This document shows, one piece after another, positions 29,947 to 38,826 of a stretch of DNA of 43,342 bases. The notes beneath the pieces were generated by a model. That model searched no databases. It was not told where the DNA came from and saw only the letters and a program-made list of their open reading frames with translations. This DNA is from Rhodoferax sp. Lineage in GTDB: Bacteria > Pseudomonadota > Gammaproteobacteria > Burkholderiales > Burkholderiaceae_C. Within the stretch, counting starts at the first letter, position 1, and the number at the start of each line of letters is the position of its first letter. Location: NCBI RefSeq assembly GCF_028689305.1, contig NZ_JAQTWM010000023.1, forward strand, positions 1 through 43,342, given 5' to 3'. The translations under genes and the position numbers were made by a program.

Positions 29947-31551
29947 ATGCCGTGTTCGCCTGCGGAGCTCCAGAAAAAGAGCGACGAATTTTTGTCCAGA
30001 TGGCAGTCGTGCAAAGACCATCCTGGCGTTGATGCGTTTGTGGAATTTGCCGTCGCGGCATCCAGCTTCACCGAGTTCCTGGACGCCCGGGGCCTGCCGG
30101 GCCTGCACCAGAACGCGCGTGCGGTCGAGCAACAGGTGCTTTCGCAATTTGACCGGTGGAACACTGACCCCATGCCCGAGGCCCCCATCGGTGATCTGGA
30201 TCGACAGATTGCGGAATTCGGGGTTCGCATTGCGGCCTTCCTGAACGACAACACCGACGCCAGTCCTGGGCGTCGCCTGTACCAGGACGACACCATCCTC
30301 ACCGAATTCCTGCCGGCCAAGAAAATCTGGTTGCTCACCTCGAACCCGGATGACTGGAAGGACGTGATCACGCAGGCGGGTTATTTCAACATCCAGGTAG
30401 AGGTGTGCCGCCAGCACAAGGACCAGAAAACCAGCCCGGACCCGACCATTGTGCTGGTGGATGCCAAGGCACTAGAACCCGCGGCATTCAACGCGCGGGT
30501 TCAGGCCCTGCGCAGCCGTTTTTTAGCCAGCAGCATCATCGGCCTGCAACTGCCGCCGGATTTTGAAGGTCTTCATCTGGCCTTGCGCCATGGCTGCGAC
30601 CTCTGCTTCCCCAGAGGCACGGCGCAGTCGGCCATCATGGCGCGTCTTGTCAAGCTTTGTGGCGGCGAGCAGGAGCCGCCCTACCGGGTGCTGGTGGTGG
30701 AGGACTCCAAGACCGCCAGCACCGTGATCCAGCGCACCTTGAAAGAGTCCGGTGTCGAGTCCATGGCGATTTCCCGCCCGCAGGAAGTCTTGACCGCCCT
30801 GAGCAAGTTCCAGCCGGATCTGGTCCTGATGGACATGTACATGCCAGGGTGCACCGGCGTTGAAGTGACACGTGTCATCCGTCAGCATGAGGAGTTCTTG
30901 TCCACCCCGGTGGTGTATCTGTCCGCCGACACCAGCATCGCCTTGCAGGTGGACGCCTTGCGCCTGGGCGGTGACCATTTCCTGACCAAACCCTTCAACC
31001 CGGTCATCCTCAACGCGGTGGTGCGCAGCAAGATCGAACGTTACCGCATCCTGCGACGCTCCATGTACCTGGACAGCCTGACCGGGCTGCTCAATCACAC
31101 CACCTCCAAACAGCGGCTGGGTGCTGCCGTCAGCACCGCACTCGCAGAAGGCAGTCCGCTGTGTGTGGCCATGATCGACATCGATCATTTCAAAAAAGTC
31201 AACGACACCCATGGCCACCCCATGGGTGACCAGGTGATCCGCAGCCTGGCCTGGCTGCTCAAGCAGCGACTGCGCAAGACCGATGCCGTCGGTCGTTATG
31301 GCGGGGAAGAGTTTCTGGTGATCCTGCCGCTGGCCCATGCCGACCGGGCCCATCGTTTGCTGGACCGCATCCGTATCGATTTTTCGCAGTTCAGCTATCC
31401 AGTGCCAGGCGCCGCCTTTGCCTGCTCCTTCTCGGGTGGTATTGCCCAACTGAAACCCGGCATGAACGCCCCTGCTTTGGTCAAGCTGGCGGATGACGCC
31501 TTGTACCAGGCCAAGCGCCAGGGGCGCAACCAGCTGGTTGCCTGCAGCTAA
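29947..31551 (+). CDS. REC-GGDEF response regulator, diguanylate cyclase
   Basis: A 534-residue protein. ATG 29947 follows TAGGGAG closely, so it is preferred over ATG 29926. Residues about 110-230 look like a degenerate receiver domain (K-K-I-W-L-L-T-S-N, T-I-V-L-V-D-A). Residues about 240-365 are a complete receiver: V-V-E-D-S, phosphoacceptor Asp in L-M-D-M-Y-M-P, and Lys in F-L-T-K-P-F-N. The C-terminal GGDEF domain has D-S-L-T-G-L-L-N-H and R-Y-G-G-E-E-F, so it should be active; an R-K-T-D inhibitory site sits five residues before the GGEEF. Cytoplasmic; makes c-di-GMP from GTP. The sensor kinase input is not known. Confidence 0.92.
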   Translation: MPCSPAELQKKSDEFLSRWQSCKDHPGVDAFVEFAVAASSFTEFLDARGLPGLHQNARAVEQQVLSQFDRWNTDPMPEAPIGDLDRQIAEFGVRIAAFLNDNTDASPGRRLYQDDTILTEFLPAKKIWLLTSNPDDWKDVITQAGYFNIQVEVCRQHKDQKTSPDPTIVLVDAKALEPAAFNARVQALRSRFLASSIIGLQLPPDFEGLHLALRHGCDLCFPRGTAQSAIMARLVKLCGGEQEPPYRVLVVEDSKTASTVIQRTLKESGVESMAISRPQEVLTALSKFQPDLVLMDMYMPGCTGVEVTRVIRQHEEFLSTPVVYLSADTSIALQVDALRLGGDHFLTKPFNPVILNAVVRSKIERYRILRRSMYLDSLTGLLNHTTSKQRLGAAVSTALAEGSPLCVAMIDIDHFKKVNDTHGHPMGDQVIRSLAWLLKQRLRKTDAVGRYGGEEFLVILPLAHADRAHRLLDRIRIDFSQFSYPVPGAAFACSFSGGIAQLKPGMNAPALVKLADDALYQAKRQGRNQLVACS

Positions 31552-31605
31552 GGCAGCCCGCGCGTGTTCACTGTGGCATCGGCGGGATGCGCCGGTGCAC
31601 AACGG

Positions 31606-34600
31606 CTACTCCAGCCCCCGCCCCAGCCGCCATTGCTTGACCAGCGCATAGATCGCCGGAATCACCACCAGCGTCAGCACTGTACTGGAGAGCATGCCCC
31701 CCACCATCGGCGCGGCGATGCGGCTCATGACTTCGGAGCCAGTGCCAGTGCCCCACAAAATCGGCAGCAAGCCAGCCATGATGGCCACCACCGTCATCAT
31801 CTTGGGCCGCACCCGTTCCACGGCGCCTTCCATCACGGCGGCATACAAATCCTGCGTGCTGGGCACGCGGTTCGCGGCACGGCATTGGGACCTGGCCGCT
31901 TGCCAGGCGTGGTCGAGGTAAATCAGCATGATGACGCCGGTTTCTGCCGCCACGCCTGCCAGCGCAATGAAACCGACCGCCACCGCCACCGACAGGTTGT
32001 AATTGAGCAGCCACATCAGCCAGATCCCCCCCACCAGCGCAAACGGCACCGACAGCATGACGATCAGCGTTTCGGTGATGCGGCGGAAATTCAGGTACAG
32101 CAGCAAAAAGATGATCAGCAGGGTGAGCGGAACCACCACTTTCATCTTCTCCATGGCGCGCTCCATGTTCTCGAACTGACCGCTCCAGGTGGCGTAGTAG
32201 CCACTGGGAAATTTCACCTGCTCAGCCACGGCTTTTTTGGCATCGGCCACATAACTGCCAATGTCACGGTCACGGATGTCCACATAGATGTAGGCTGACA
32301 ACAGCGCGTTTTCGGTGCGGATGCCGGGTGCCCCTTTGACCACCATCACCTTGGCCAGTTGCCCCAGCGGGATCATCGCGCCATCCATGGTGGGCACCAG
32401 CACCTGGGTCGCGATCTGCTGCGGGTCAGCGCGCAGTTCACGCGGGTAGCGCACCGTGACGCCATAACGTTCACGTCCTTCCACCGTGGTGGTCACCATC
32501 TCGCCGCCCAACGCCGTTCCGACCACGTCCAGCACGTCACCCACCGCCAGACCGTAGCGCGCCAGTTGCGCCCGGTCCGGTTCAATGTTGAGGTAAAAGC
32601 CCCCGGTGATGCGTTCGGCAAAAGCACTGCTGGTGCCGGGCACGGTTTTGACCACCGCCTCGATCTGGCGTGCCAGCTTTTCCATTTCATCGAGGTCTTT
32701 GCCAAACACCTTGATGCCAATGGGGGTACGGATGCCGGTGGACAGCATGTCAATGCGCGCCTTGATCGGCATGGTCCAGGAGTTGGCCACGCCAGGAAAC
32801 TGCAGCGCCTTGTCCATCTCGGCAATCAGGGCGTCCATGGTCAGCCCCGGGCGCCATTCGGATTCGGGTTTGAGGTTGATCACGGTCTCGAACATCTCGG
32901 TCGGCGCCGGGTCGGTGGCGGTGTTGGCGCGGCCGGCCTTGCCAAAGACTGAGGCCACCTCCGGAAAACTCTTGATGATCTTGTCCTGGGTCTGCAGCAA
33001 CTCGGCGGCTTTGGTGATCGACATGCCGGGCAGCGAGGCGGGCATGTAGAGCAGGCTGCCTTCATTGAGGGTCGGCATGAACTCCGAACCCAGCCGGGCG
33101 GCTGGATACCAGGACGCGCCCAACACCAGCAAAGCCAGCGCAATGGTCACTTTTTTATAGCGCATCACGCCCGAAATCAGCGGACGATAGGCCCAAATGA
33201 GCACACGATTGACCGGATTCCTGGCCTCGGGCATCACCTTGCCGCGAATGAACAGCAGCATCAACACCGGCACCAGCGTGACCGACAGCAGCGCCGCGCC
33301 GGCCATGGCAAAGGTCTTGGTGTAAGCCAGCGGCGAAAACAAGCGCCCTTCCTGCCCTTCCAGGCTGAACACCGGCAGGAACGACACGGTGATGATCAAC
33401 AGCGAGAAAAACAGCGCCGGGCCAACTTCCTTGCAGGCCGTCAGCATGGCCTCAACACGCTCAGTGACGCCGTGTTCTTGCGGCAGGCGCTCCAGATGTT
33501 TGTGCGCATTTTCGATCATCACAATCGCCGCGTCGATCATCGCGCCAATGGCAATCGCAATGCCGCCCAGGCTCATCAGGTTGGAACTCATGCCCAGCAG
33601 CCGCATGGCAATGAAGGCCATCAAAATCCCCACCGGCAGCATCAAAATCGCCACCAGGGCGCTGCGCACATGCATCAGAAAAACGACACACACAGCGGCC
33701 ACGATCAGCGACTCTTCCAGCAGCGTGCGCTGGAGCGTGTCGATGGCACGCTTGATGAGTTCAGAGCGGTCATACACCGTCTGCACCGTCACCCCTTCGG
33801 GCAGGCCCGGGCCAATCTCGGCGATCTTGGCCTTGATATTGGCAATGACCTCCAGCGCGTTCTGGCCGTAGCGCGCCATCACGATGCCTGAGACCACCTC
33901 ACCCTCGCCATTCAACTCGGTGATGCCACGGCGTTCGTCGGGCACCAGTTCAACCCGCGCAATGTCACGGACCAACACCGGCGTGCCCTGATCGGCCTTG
34001 ACGACCAGCATCTCAATATCACCCTTGCCACGCAAATAGCCCTGACCGCGCACCATGTATTCGGTCTCGGCCATCTCCACCGCACGGCCACCCACGTCCC
34101 GGTTGGAATCACGGATCACCTGCGCCACCTTCATCAGCGGGATGCCATAAGCGCGCAGCTTGACCGGGTCCACCGTCACCTGATAGGTCTGCACAAAACC
34201 GCCGATCGAGGCCACCTCGGCCACGCCGTGGGCCTTGGTCAACTGGTAACGCACATACCAGTCCTGGATGCTGCGCAGTTCGGCCAACGTCTTGTCCCTG
34301 GCCAGCAAAGCGTATTGGTAGACCCAGCCGACACCGGTGGCGTCCGGCCCGATCTGTGGCGTGATCCCCTTGGGCATGCGGCTTGAGGCAAAGTTCAGGT
34401 ACTCCAGCACACGCGAACGGGCCCAGTAGATGTCGGTGCCGTCCTCAAAAATGATGTAGACAAAAGACGCGCCAAAGAAGGAGAAGCCGCGCACCACTTT
34501 CGACTTCGGCACAGAGAGCATGGCGCTGGTGAGCGGGTAGGTCACCTGGTCTTCCACCACCTGCGGCGCCTGGCCGGGGACTTCGGTGTAGACGATGACC

Positions 34601-34737
34601 TGAACGTCCGACAGGTCCGGCAAGGCGTCAATCGGTGTGCGCAACACCGCCAGCACACCACCGAGCACCATGGCCAGGGTCGCCAGCAGCACCAGAAACC
34701 GGTTGCGGCCTGACCAGTCAATGAGATGCGACAACAT
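31606..34737 (-). CDS. cusA: Cu(I)/Ag(I) efflux RND transporter permease CusA
   Basis: A 1043-residue inner-membrane pump of the heavy-metal RND class that expels Cu(I)/Ag(I) across the envelope with CusB and CusC, using the proton gradient. Twelve hydrophobic helices with two large periplasmic loops fit the length. The metal-site regions known from E. coli CusA are present: S-L-P-G-M-S and K-A-R-I-D-M-L-S-T-G. The V-A-A-E-T-G-V-I-M-L-I-Y-L-D segment is typical of the CusA/CzcA class. ATG 34737 is used; the frame stays open to 34821 inside cusB. It is 14 bases after cusB and ends the cusFCBA unit. Confidence 0.92.
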   Translation of the reverse strand: MLSHLIDWSGRNRFLVLLATLAMVLGGVLAVLRTPIDALPDLSDVQVIVYTEVPGQAPQVVEDQVTYPLTSAMLSVPKSKVVRGFSFFGASFVYIIFEDGTDIYWARSRVLEYLNFASSRMPKGITPQIGPDATGVGWVYQYALLARDKTLAELRSIQDWYVRYQLTKAHGVAEVASIGGFVQTYQVTVDPVKLRAYGIPLMKVAQVIRDSNRDVGGRAVEMAETEYMVRGQGYLRGKGDIEMLVVKADQGTPVLVRDIARVELVPDERRGITELNGEGEVVSGIVMARYGQNALEVIANIKAKIAEIGPGLPEGVTVQTVYDRSELIKRAIDTLQRTLLEESLIVAAVCVVFLMHVRSALVAILMLPVGILMAFIAMRLLGMSSNLMSLGGIAIAIGAMIDAAIVMIENAHKHLERLPQEHGVTERVEAMLTACKEVGPALFFSLLIITVSFLPVFSLEGQEGRLFSPLAYTKTFAMAGAALLSVTLVPVLMLLFIRGKVMPEARNPVNRVLIWAYRPLISGVMRYKKVTIALALLVLGASWYPAARLGSEFMPTLNEGSLLYMPASLPGMSITKAAELLQTQDKIIKSFPEVASVFGKAGRANTATDPAPTEMFETVINLKPESEWRPGLTMDALIAEMDKALQFPGVANSWTMPIKARIDMLSTGIRTPIGIKVFGKDLDEMEKLARQIEAVVKTVPGTSSAFAERITGGFYLNIEPDRAQLARYGLAVGDVLDVVGTALGGEMVTTTVEGRERYGVTVRYPRELRADPQQIATQVLVPTMDGAMIPLGQLAKVMVVKGAPGIRTENALLSAYIYVDIRDRDIGSYVADAKKAVAEQVKFPSGYYATWSGQFENMERAMEKMKVVVPLTLLIIFLLLYLNFRRITETLIVMLSVPFALVGGIWLMWLLNYNLSVAVAVGFIALAGVAAETGVIMLIYLDHAWQAARSQCRAANRVPSTQDLYAAVMEGAVERVRPKMMTVVAIMAGLLPILWGTGTGSEVMSRIAAPMVGGMLSSTVLTLVVIPAIYALVKQWRLGRGLE

Positions 34738-34751
34738 GCCGGGGCGTCCTG

Positions 34752-36362
34752 TCAGTGGCCGGTGTGGGCGGCGCTGGCAGCCGGACCGGCCACCAGTGGT
34801 CTGACACTGGTGATGACCCATTCGCCCGCTGCCCGCTCCACAAACTCAAAGTCGATACGCAAACCCGGCTGTAGCCCCTTGAGCAGCGCTGCATTGGCCA
34901 TCTTGAACTCCATCGTCATGGCCGGCCACTGGAGGCTGGCTACCGGACCGTGACTCACGCTGATGGTGCCAGTCCCGGCGTCCACGCTGTCCACCGTTCC
35001 GTGCGCCTGGTGACCGGCATTCACTACAGATTTAATAGCATCCTGAGCAGGTTTCACATGGGCTAGAGCCCCATTTGATGCAGAACCAAAGCCACCGATG
35101 GCGGCCTTCAGGTTGCTCTCGGCATCAATCAGGAAGTTGGCCGCCACCACCACCTGTTCGCCCTCACGCACACCACTGAGCACTTCCACATGGCTGTCAC
35201 TGCGCGCCCCGAGCCTGACCTCCCGCGGCTCGAACCGGCCTTCCTTCAGCTGGACCAGCACGATCTGCCGGGTGCCGCTGTCCATCACCGCCGACAGCGG
35301 CACCGTCACCCCCAGGGCCTTGCCGGTCACCTGCACCTCCATCTGGGCAAACATGCCGGGCTTGAGCAGGCCACCCGGGTTGGGCAGTTCCACCCGCACC
35401 GGTACCGTGCGGGTTTCGGACTTGAGCGTGGGATAGACATAGGTGATCCGGCCAGAAAAAGTCTTGTCCGGGTAGGCCTGGACGCTGAGCTGCACCTTGG
35501 CCCCGGTTTTGATCAGCCCCAGGTCCTGCTCGAACACGTCAGCGATCACCCAGACGGCGGACAGATCAGACACTTGGAACAGCGCCTCACCGGGCATGAA
35601 ACGCATGCCTTGCAGCGCCTTTTTTTCGGTCACGATGCCCGACACCGGTGAGCGGAACGTCATGGTGCGTTTGACCTCGCCCGAGGCCATCAGCGTCTTG
35701 ATCTGCTCTTCGGAAATGTCCCAGTTTTTCAGCCGCTGCAGGCTGGACTCGACCAGGCGTCCCATGCCCAGCTGGGCCGGACTGTCAGCCCCCTTGAGGG
35801 CCGCCGCCCCCTGCACCGCAATCACGTATTCGCGCTGCACCGACACCAGTTCCGGGCTGTACACCTCAAACAGCGGCTGGCCTTTGGTCACGGGCTGGCC
35901 GGTCACGTTGACATGCAGACGCTCCACGTACCCTTCAAACTTGGGCGCAACCATCACAATGCGCCGCTCATCGGGCTCCACACGCCCCGCGGCACGCACG
36001 GTCCGCGCCAGGCTGCGCACCTGGGCGGCCTCGGTACGCACTCCGAGCTTTTGCACCTTGTCGGTGCTGATCCGGACCTGGTTGGCAGCAGCGGGTTCGT
36101 CGCTGGCGTCGCCCTCATACACCGCGATGTAGTCCATGCCCATCGGGTCTTTCTTGGGCACCGGCGAGGTATCTGGCAAACCCATGGGGTTGCGGTAATA
36201 CAGCAGTTTGGGCTTCTTGGCCATGGACTCGGAGGCACTTGTCATAGGCGTTGCCGGACTCGGCCCCGGATTGGCCTGGCCAAAGCGCCCCCACCCGTAA
36301 CCGGCGGCCACTGCGCCCGCCAGCGCTAGCAGCCCGACCGCCATGGCCGCACCTGGCTTCAT
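34752..36362 (-). CDS. cusB: Cu(I)/Ag(I) efflux membrane fusion protein CusB with CusF-like C-terminal domain
   Basis: A 536-residue periplasmic adaptor. An N-terminal membrane anchor (residues 1-26) is followed by a metal-binding segment (Y-Y-R-N-P-M-G-L-P, K-K-D-P-M-G-M-D-Y), then the barrel-sandwich and helical hairpin domains of a HlyD-type adaptor. Residues about 454-525 form a CusF-like domain (S-H-G-P-V-A-S-L-Q-W-P-A-M-T-M) that keeps the His, Trp and two Met Cu(I) ligands. The linker at about 428-446 (S-N-G-A-L-A-H-V-K-P-A-Q-D-A-I-K-S) coincides with an in-frame dispersed repeat. The ATG overlaps the cusC stop. Confidence 0.92.
   Translation of the reverse strand: MKPGAAMAVGLLALAGAVAAGYGWGRFGQANPGPSPATPMTSASESMAKKPKLLYYRNPMGLPDTSPVPKKDPMGMDYIAVYEGDASDEPAAANQVRISTDKVQKLGVRTEAAQVRSLARTVRAAGRVEPDERRIVMVAPKFEGYVERLHVNVTGQPVTKGQPLFEVYSPELVSVQREYVIAVQGAAALKGADSPAQLGMGRLVESSLQRLKNWDISEEQIKTLMASGEVKRTMTFRSPVSGIVTEKKALQGMRFMPGEALFQVSDLSAVWVIADVFEQDLGLIKTGAKVQLSVQAYPDKTFSGRITYVYPTLKSETRTVPVRVELPNPGGLLKPGMFAQMEVQVTGKALGVTVPLSAVMDSGTRQIVLVQLKEGRFEPREVRLGARSDSHVEVLSGVREGEQVVVAANFLIDAESNLKAAIGGFGSASNGALAHVKPAQDAIKSVVNAGHQAHGTVDSVDAGTGTISVSHGPVASLQWPAMTMEFKMANAALLKGLQPGLRIDFEFVERAAGEWVITSVRPLVAGPAASAAHTGH
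35025..35079. repeat. dispersed AT-rich repeat, copy C, inside cusB
   Basis: About 55 bases aligned with copy A at 15545 (TAC, TTT-n-ATAGC, GTTT, GGGCTAGAGCCCCATTT). It is in frame in cusB and encodes the linker between the adaptor and the CusF-like domain. It contains the GGGC/GCCC hairpin. Confidence 0.65.
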
Positions 36363-37648
36363 AACTCTTCTCCCAACAGTTTTTCGATGTCGGCCAGACG
36401 CATCTGTGCGTCCACCTGGGCCTTGATCTGGCTCAACCGTGCCTGACGAATTTGCCGTTGTGCATCCAGCAAGGTCGCGAAATCCGCCTTGCCATTCTCA
36501 TAACCGGCCAGGGCCGCACGCCAGGTCAGCTCAGCCTGCGGCATCAGGCTGTAGGTCATCAAATGTTCGGTTTGCCGCGCCGTTTCCAGGGCACTCAAGC
36601 TGTCAGACAGGTCAGCCAGGGACTGGTTGAGTGCCGCTTCCTGGCGCGACTGCGCCGCCACCAGCATGGCCTCGGCCTCACGCTCCTGGGCACGCAGCAC
36701 ATCCGTCTGAATCGGCAAGTTGAGCTCAACCATCACACCCCACTCATTCACGCTGCCCTGGCGCTGCATGGCATTGATGCCCACGGTGAAGTCCGGGTAA
36801 CGGTTCTTGCGGCTGAGTTCGCGGGCTTTTTCAGCCGACCTGACCCGTGCCGACTCCTGCAGCAACTGGGGGCTGGCCTGACGCAGGCGCTCGGCCAGTG
36901 CGGCAAATGTCAGTCTGGCCGGCTCTGGCAAGGGCCGCAGGCCTTGTGGTGCGGCCAGTGGGGCATCCACCGGTCGCGCCAACAGCGCATTGAGGCGTGA
37001 CTGGGTCTGGCGCCACTCGCCCGCCAGTGCCACCAGCTCGGAACGCATGGCGGTATGTTCCACATGGATGCGGGTGATGTCCTGCTGCGCGGCCAATCCA
37101 CCGGCATAACGCACCTGCAACACTTGCTCCAGCTTGAGCATCAGGTCCAGGTTTTCATTCGTCAGGCGCTCGCTGGCCTGTACCAGATAACGCTGGGCAA
37201 ACAGGGCCTTGATGCGGGCAGCAGTGTCAGACCAGGTTTGCTGGGCACGGCCCCGGGCCGCTTCAACCTCCTGCGTGGCGATCTCGCGTTTGAGCTCACG
37301 CTTGCCAGCCCATGGCAAATCCTGCGACAGGGTGTAACGTGTGCTGCCAACATCCGAGGGCCACAGGGTCGGGCTTTGCTGGCCGGCCTTGGTGACATCT
37401 TCCCATTCCAGCTTGAACCGGGGCGCCATCAACGCCCCGGCGGGAAGGACCCGCTCGCTCGCGGCAGTCAGCTCATGCTGCAGGGCAGCATAGTCCGGGT
37501 TATGTTCCCTGGCCAGCGCCAGCAGGCTGTCCACACTGGCACCGGGCAGCGGCGGCACTTCCTGCGCGCTGACCCAGCCCCCCCAAACCAGCAGGGTGAT
37601 CGTCACCCCGGTGCGGACGACCGATGGCATGAAGGCAGCTCGCGTCAT
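36359..37648 (-). CDS. cusC: TolC-family outer membrane efflux protein CusC
   Basis: A 429-residue outer membrane channel with a signal peptide (ending V-S-A-Q-E). The two TolC/OEP repeats are recognisable: N-P-D-Y-A-A-L-Q-H-E-L-T-A-A-S-E-R in the first, and Y-P-D-F-T-V-G-I-N-A-M-Q and L-N-L-P-I-Q in the second. No lipobox cysteine is seen, in contrast to E. coli CusC. ATG 37648 is chosen (M-T-R-A-A-F-M-P-S); ATG 37630 is an alternative. It is 13 bases after cusF and overlaps cusB by 4 bases (ATGA). Confidence 0.9.
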   Translation of the reverse strand: MTRAAFMPSVVRTGVTITLLVWGGWVSAQEVPPLPGASVDSLLALAREHNPDYAALQHELTAASERVLPAGALMAPRFKLEWEDVTKAGQQSPTLWPSDVGSTRYTLSQDLPWAGKRELKREIATQEVEAARGRAQQTWSDTAARIKALFAQRYLVQASERLTNENLDLMLKLEQVLQVRYAGGLAAQQDITRIHVEHTAMRSELVALAGEWRQTQSRLNALLARPVDAPLAAPQGLRPLPEPARLTFAALAERLRQASPQLLQESARVRSAEKARELSRKNRYPDFTVGINAMQRQGSVNEWGVMVELNLPIQTDVLRAQEREAEAMLVAAQSRQEAALNQSLADLSDSLSALETARQTEHLMTYSLMPQAELTWRAALAGYENGKADFATLLDAQRQIRQARLSQIKAQVDAQMRLADIEKLLGEEL

Positions 37649-37661
37649 TGGCACGGTCAAC

Positions 37662-38000
37662 TTATTTGAGCAACTCAAAAGCCGTCACCGTCATGCCACC
37701 CAGGGCCGGATCGGCGGCAAAACGAATTTTTTGCCCGGCCTGCAGCGTGTCAAGCCAGCTGGCCTCTTTCACCTTGTAGGCCATGGTCATGGCCGGCATG
37801 CCGTTCATCGGGCCGTGCGCCAGCGTGACCGTGCCTTTGGTTTTGTCCACCCTCTTGACCAGGCCTTCTCCCAGGGCCGACGTCTTGGGTGCAGCGGCGG
37901 CCGGCGAACTGCCGTGCGTGCTGTGATCGGCCTGCGCCATGGCCGGAGCTGCAAAAACCATGGTCATGGCCATCAACATCGGGGCAACAACTGTCTTCAT
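37662..38000 (-). CDS. cusF: periplasmic copper-binding chaperone CusF-like
   Basis: A 112-residue protein with a signal peptide (about 1-23, P-A-M-A-Q) and one OB-fold metal-binding domain. The ligand motif is A-H-G-P-M-N-G-M-P-A-M-T-M: His62, Met71 and Met73 match the E. coli His/Met/Met set, but Met68 stands in place of the usual Trp and the loop is two residues shorter. A His-containing segment (A-D-H-S-T-H-G) sits after the signal peptide. Start has AGGAAA upstream. First gene of cusFCBA, divergent from cusRS across 139 bases with a CusR-type box. Confidence 0.85.
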   Translation of the reverse strand: MKTVVAPMLMAMTMVFAAPAMAQADHSTHGSSPAAAAPKTSALGEGLVKRVDKTKGTVTLAHGPMNGMPAMTMAYKVKEASWLDTLQAGQKIRFAADPALGGMTVTAFELLK

Positions 38001-38082
38001 GAAATTTCCTGCAGCTTGAGGGTTGAAACAAAAGAGATGGCGACAAGTCTGCCCAAGCCGCACCAACAACAAGCTGACGGCC

Positions 38083-38102
38083 AGATGACAATCCTGTTAT
38101 CT
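38083..38102. promoter_or_regulatory. putative CusR (copper) box in the divergent cus promoter region
   Basis: AGATGACAATCCTGTTATCT, an 8-bp inverted repeat with one mismatch (AGATGACA/TGTTATCT) around 4 bases, resembling the TGACA half-site boxes bound by CusR/CopR. It lies between cusF and cusR, centred about 48 bases before the cusR ATG and 92 before cusF. Confidence 0.7.
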
Positions 38103-38139
38103 TGGCGCCCACCCTTTCAGCCAGCGGAGAATCCTGTTC

Positions 38140-38826
38140 ATGAAAATTCTGATTGTGGAAGACGAACCCAAAACTGGCGACTACCTCCGGCAGGGCCTGA
38201 TGGAAGCAGGTTTTGTGGTTGATCTGGTGCGCCATGGCGGCGACGGTCTGCACGCCGCGCTGACTGAGCACTACGACCTGGCCATCCTGGACGTCATGTT
38301 GCCTGGCAGTGACGGCTGGACGGTACTGGCCGGTATACGTCGCTCGGGCCAGGACATGCCGGTGATGTTCCTGACCGCCCGTGACCATGTGGATGACCGG
38401 GTCAGGGGCCTGGAACTGGGCGCTGATGACTACCTCGTCAAGCCATTTGCCTTTTCCGAGCTGCTGGCGCGGGTCCGCACACTGCTGCGCCGCGGCAGCA
38501 AGGTGCCAGTCAGCCCCTTCCTCAAGGCCGCCGATCTGGAGCTGGACCTGCTGCGCCGACGTGTCACCCGCGCGGGCCAGCGTATTGACCTGACCGCCAA
38601 GGAATTTGCCCTGCTGGAATTGCTGCTGCGCCGCCAGGGTGAGGTGCTGGCACGTTCGCTGATCGCGTCGCAGGTCTGGGACATGAATTTTGATTCCGAC
38701 ACCAACGTGATCGAAGTGGCCATGCGTCGCCTACGTGCCAAGGTGGACGACGGATTCGAGCCCAAACTGATTCACACCGTGCGTGGCATGGGTTATGTCC
38801 TGGAGCAGCCCGAGTGCGCCGCCTGA
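38140..38826 (+). CDS. cusR: copper response regulator CusR
   Basis: A 228-residue OmpR-family regulator. Receiver domain at 1-120: [12 protein letters not shown], phosphoacceptor Asp in [10 protein letters not shown], Lys in Y-L-V-K-P-F. The winged-helix DNA-binding domain runs from about 130 to 228 ([29 protein letters not shown]). The kinase gene overlaps its end, and it is divergent from cusFCBA. GGAGAA lies upstream of the ATG. Confidence 0.95.
   Translation: MKILIVEDEPKTGDYLRQGLMEAGFVVDLVRHGGDGLHAALTEHYDLAILDVMLPGSDGWTVLAGIRRSGQDMPVMFLTARDHVDDRVRGLELGADDYLVKPFAFSELLARVRTLLRRGSKVPVSPFLKAADLELDLLRRRVTRAGQRIDLTAKEFALLELLLRRQGEVLARSLIASQVWDMNFDSDTNVIEVAMRRLRAKVDDGFEPKLIHTVRGMGYVLEQPECAA

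Noticed and set aside
31570-31605. Imperfect dyad between the diguanylate cyclase and cusA genes as a terminator
   Set aside because: Mismatch in the stem and no T-tract on either strand.
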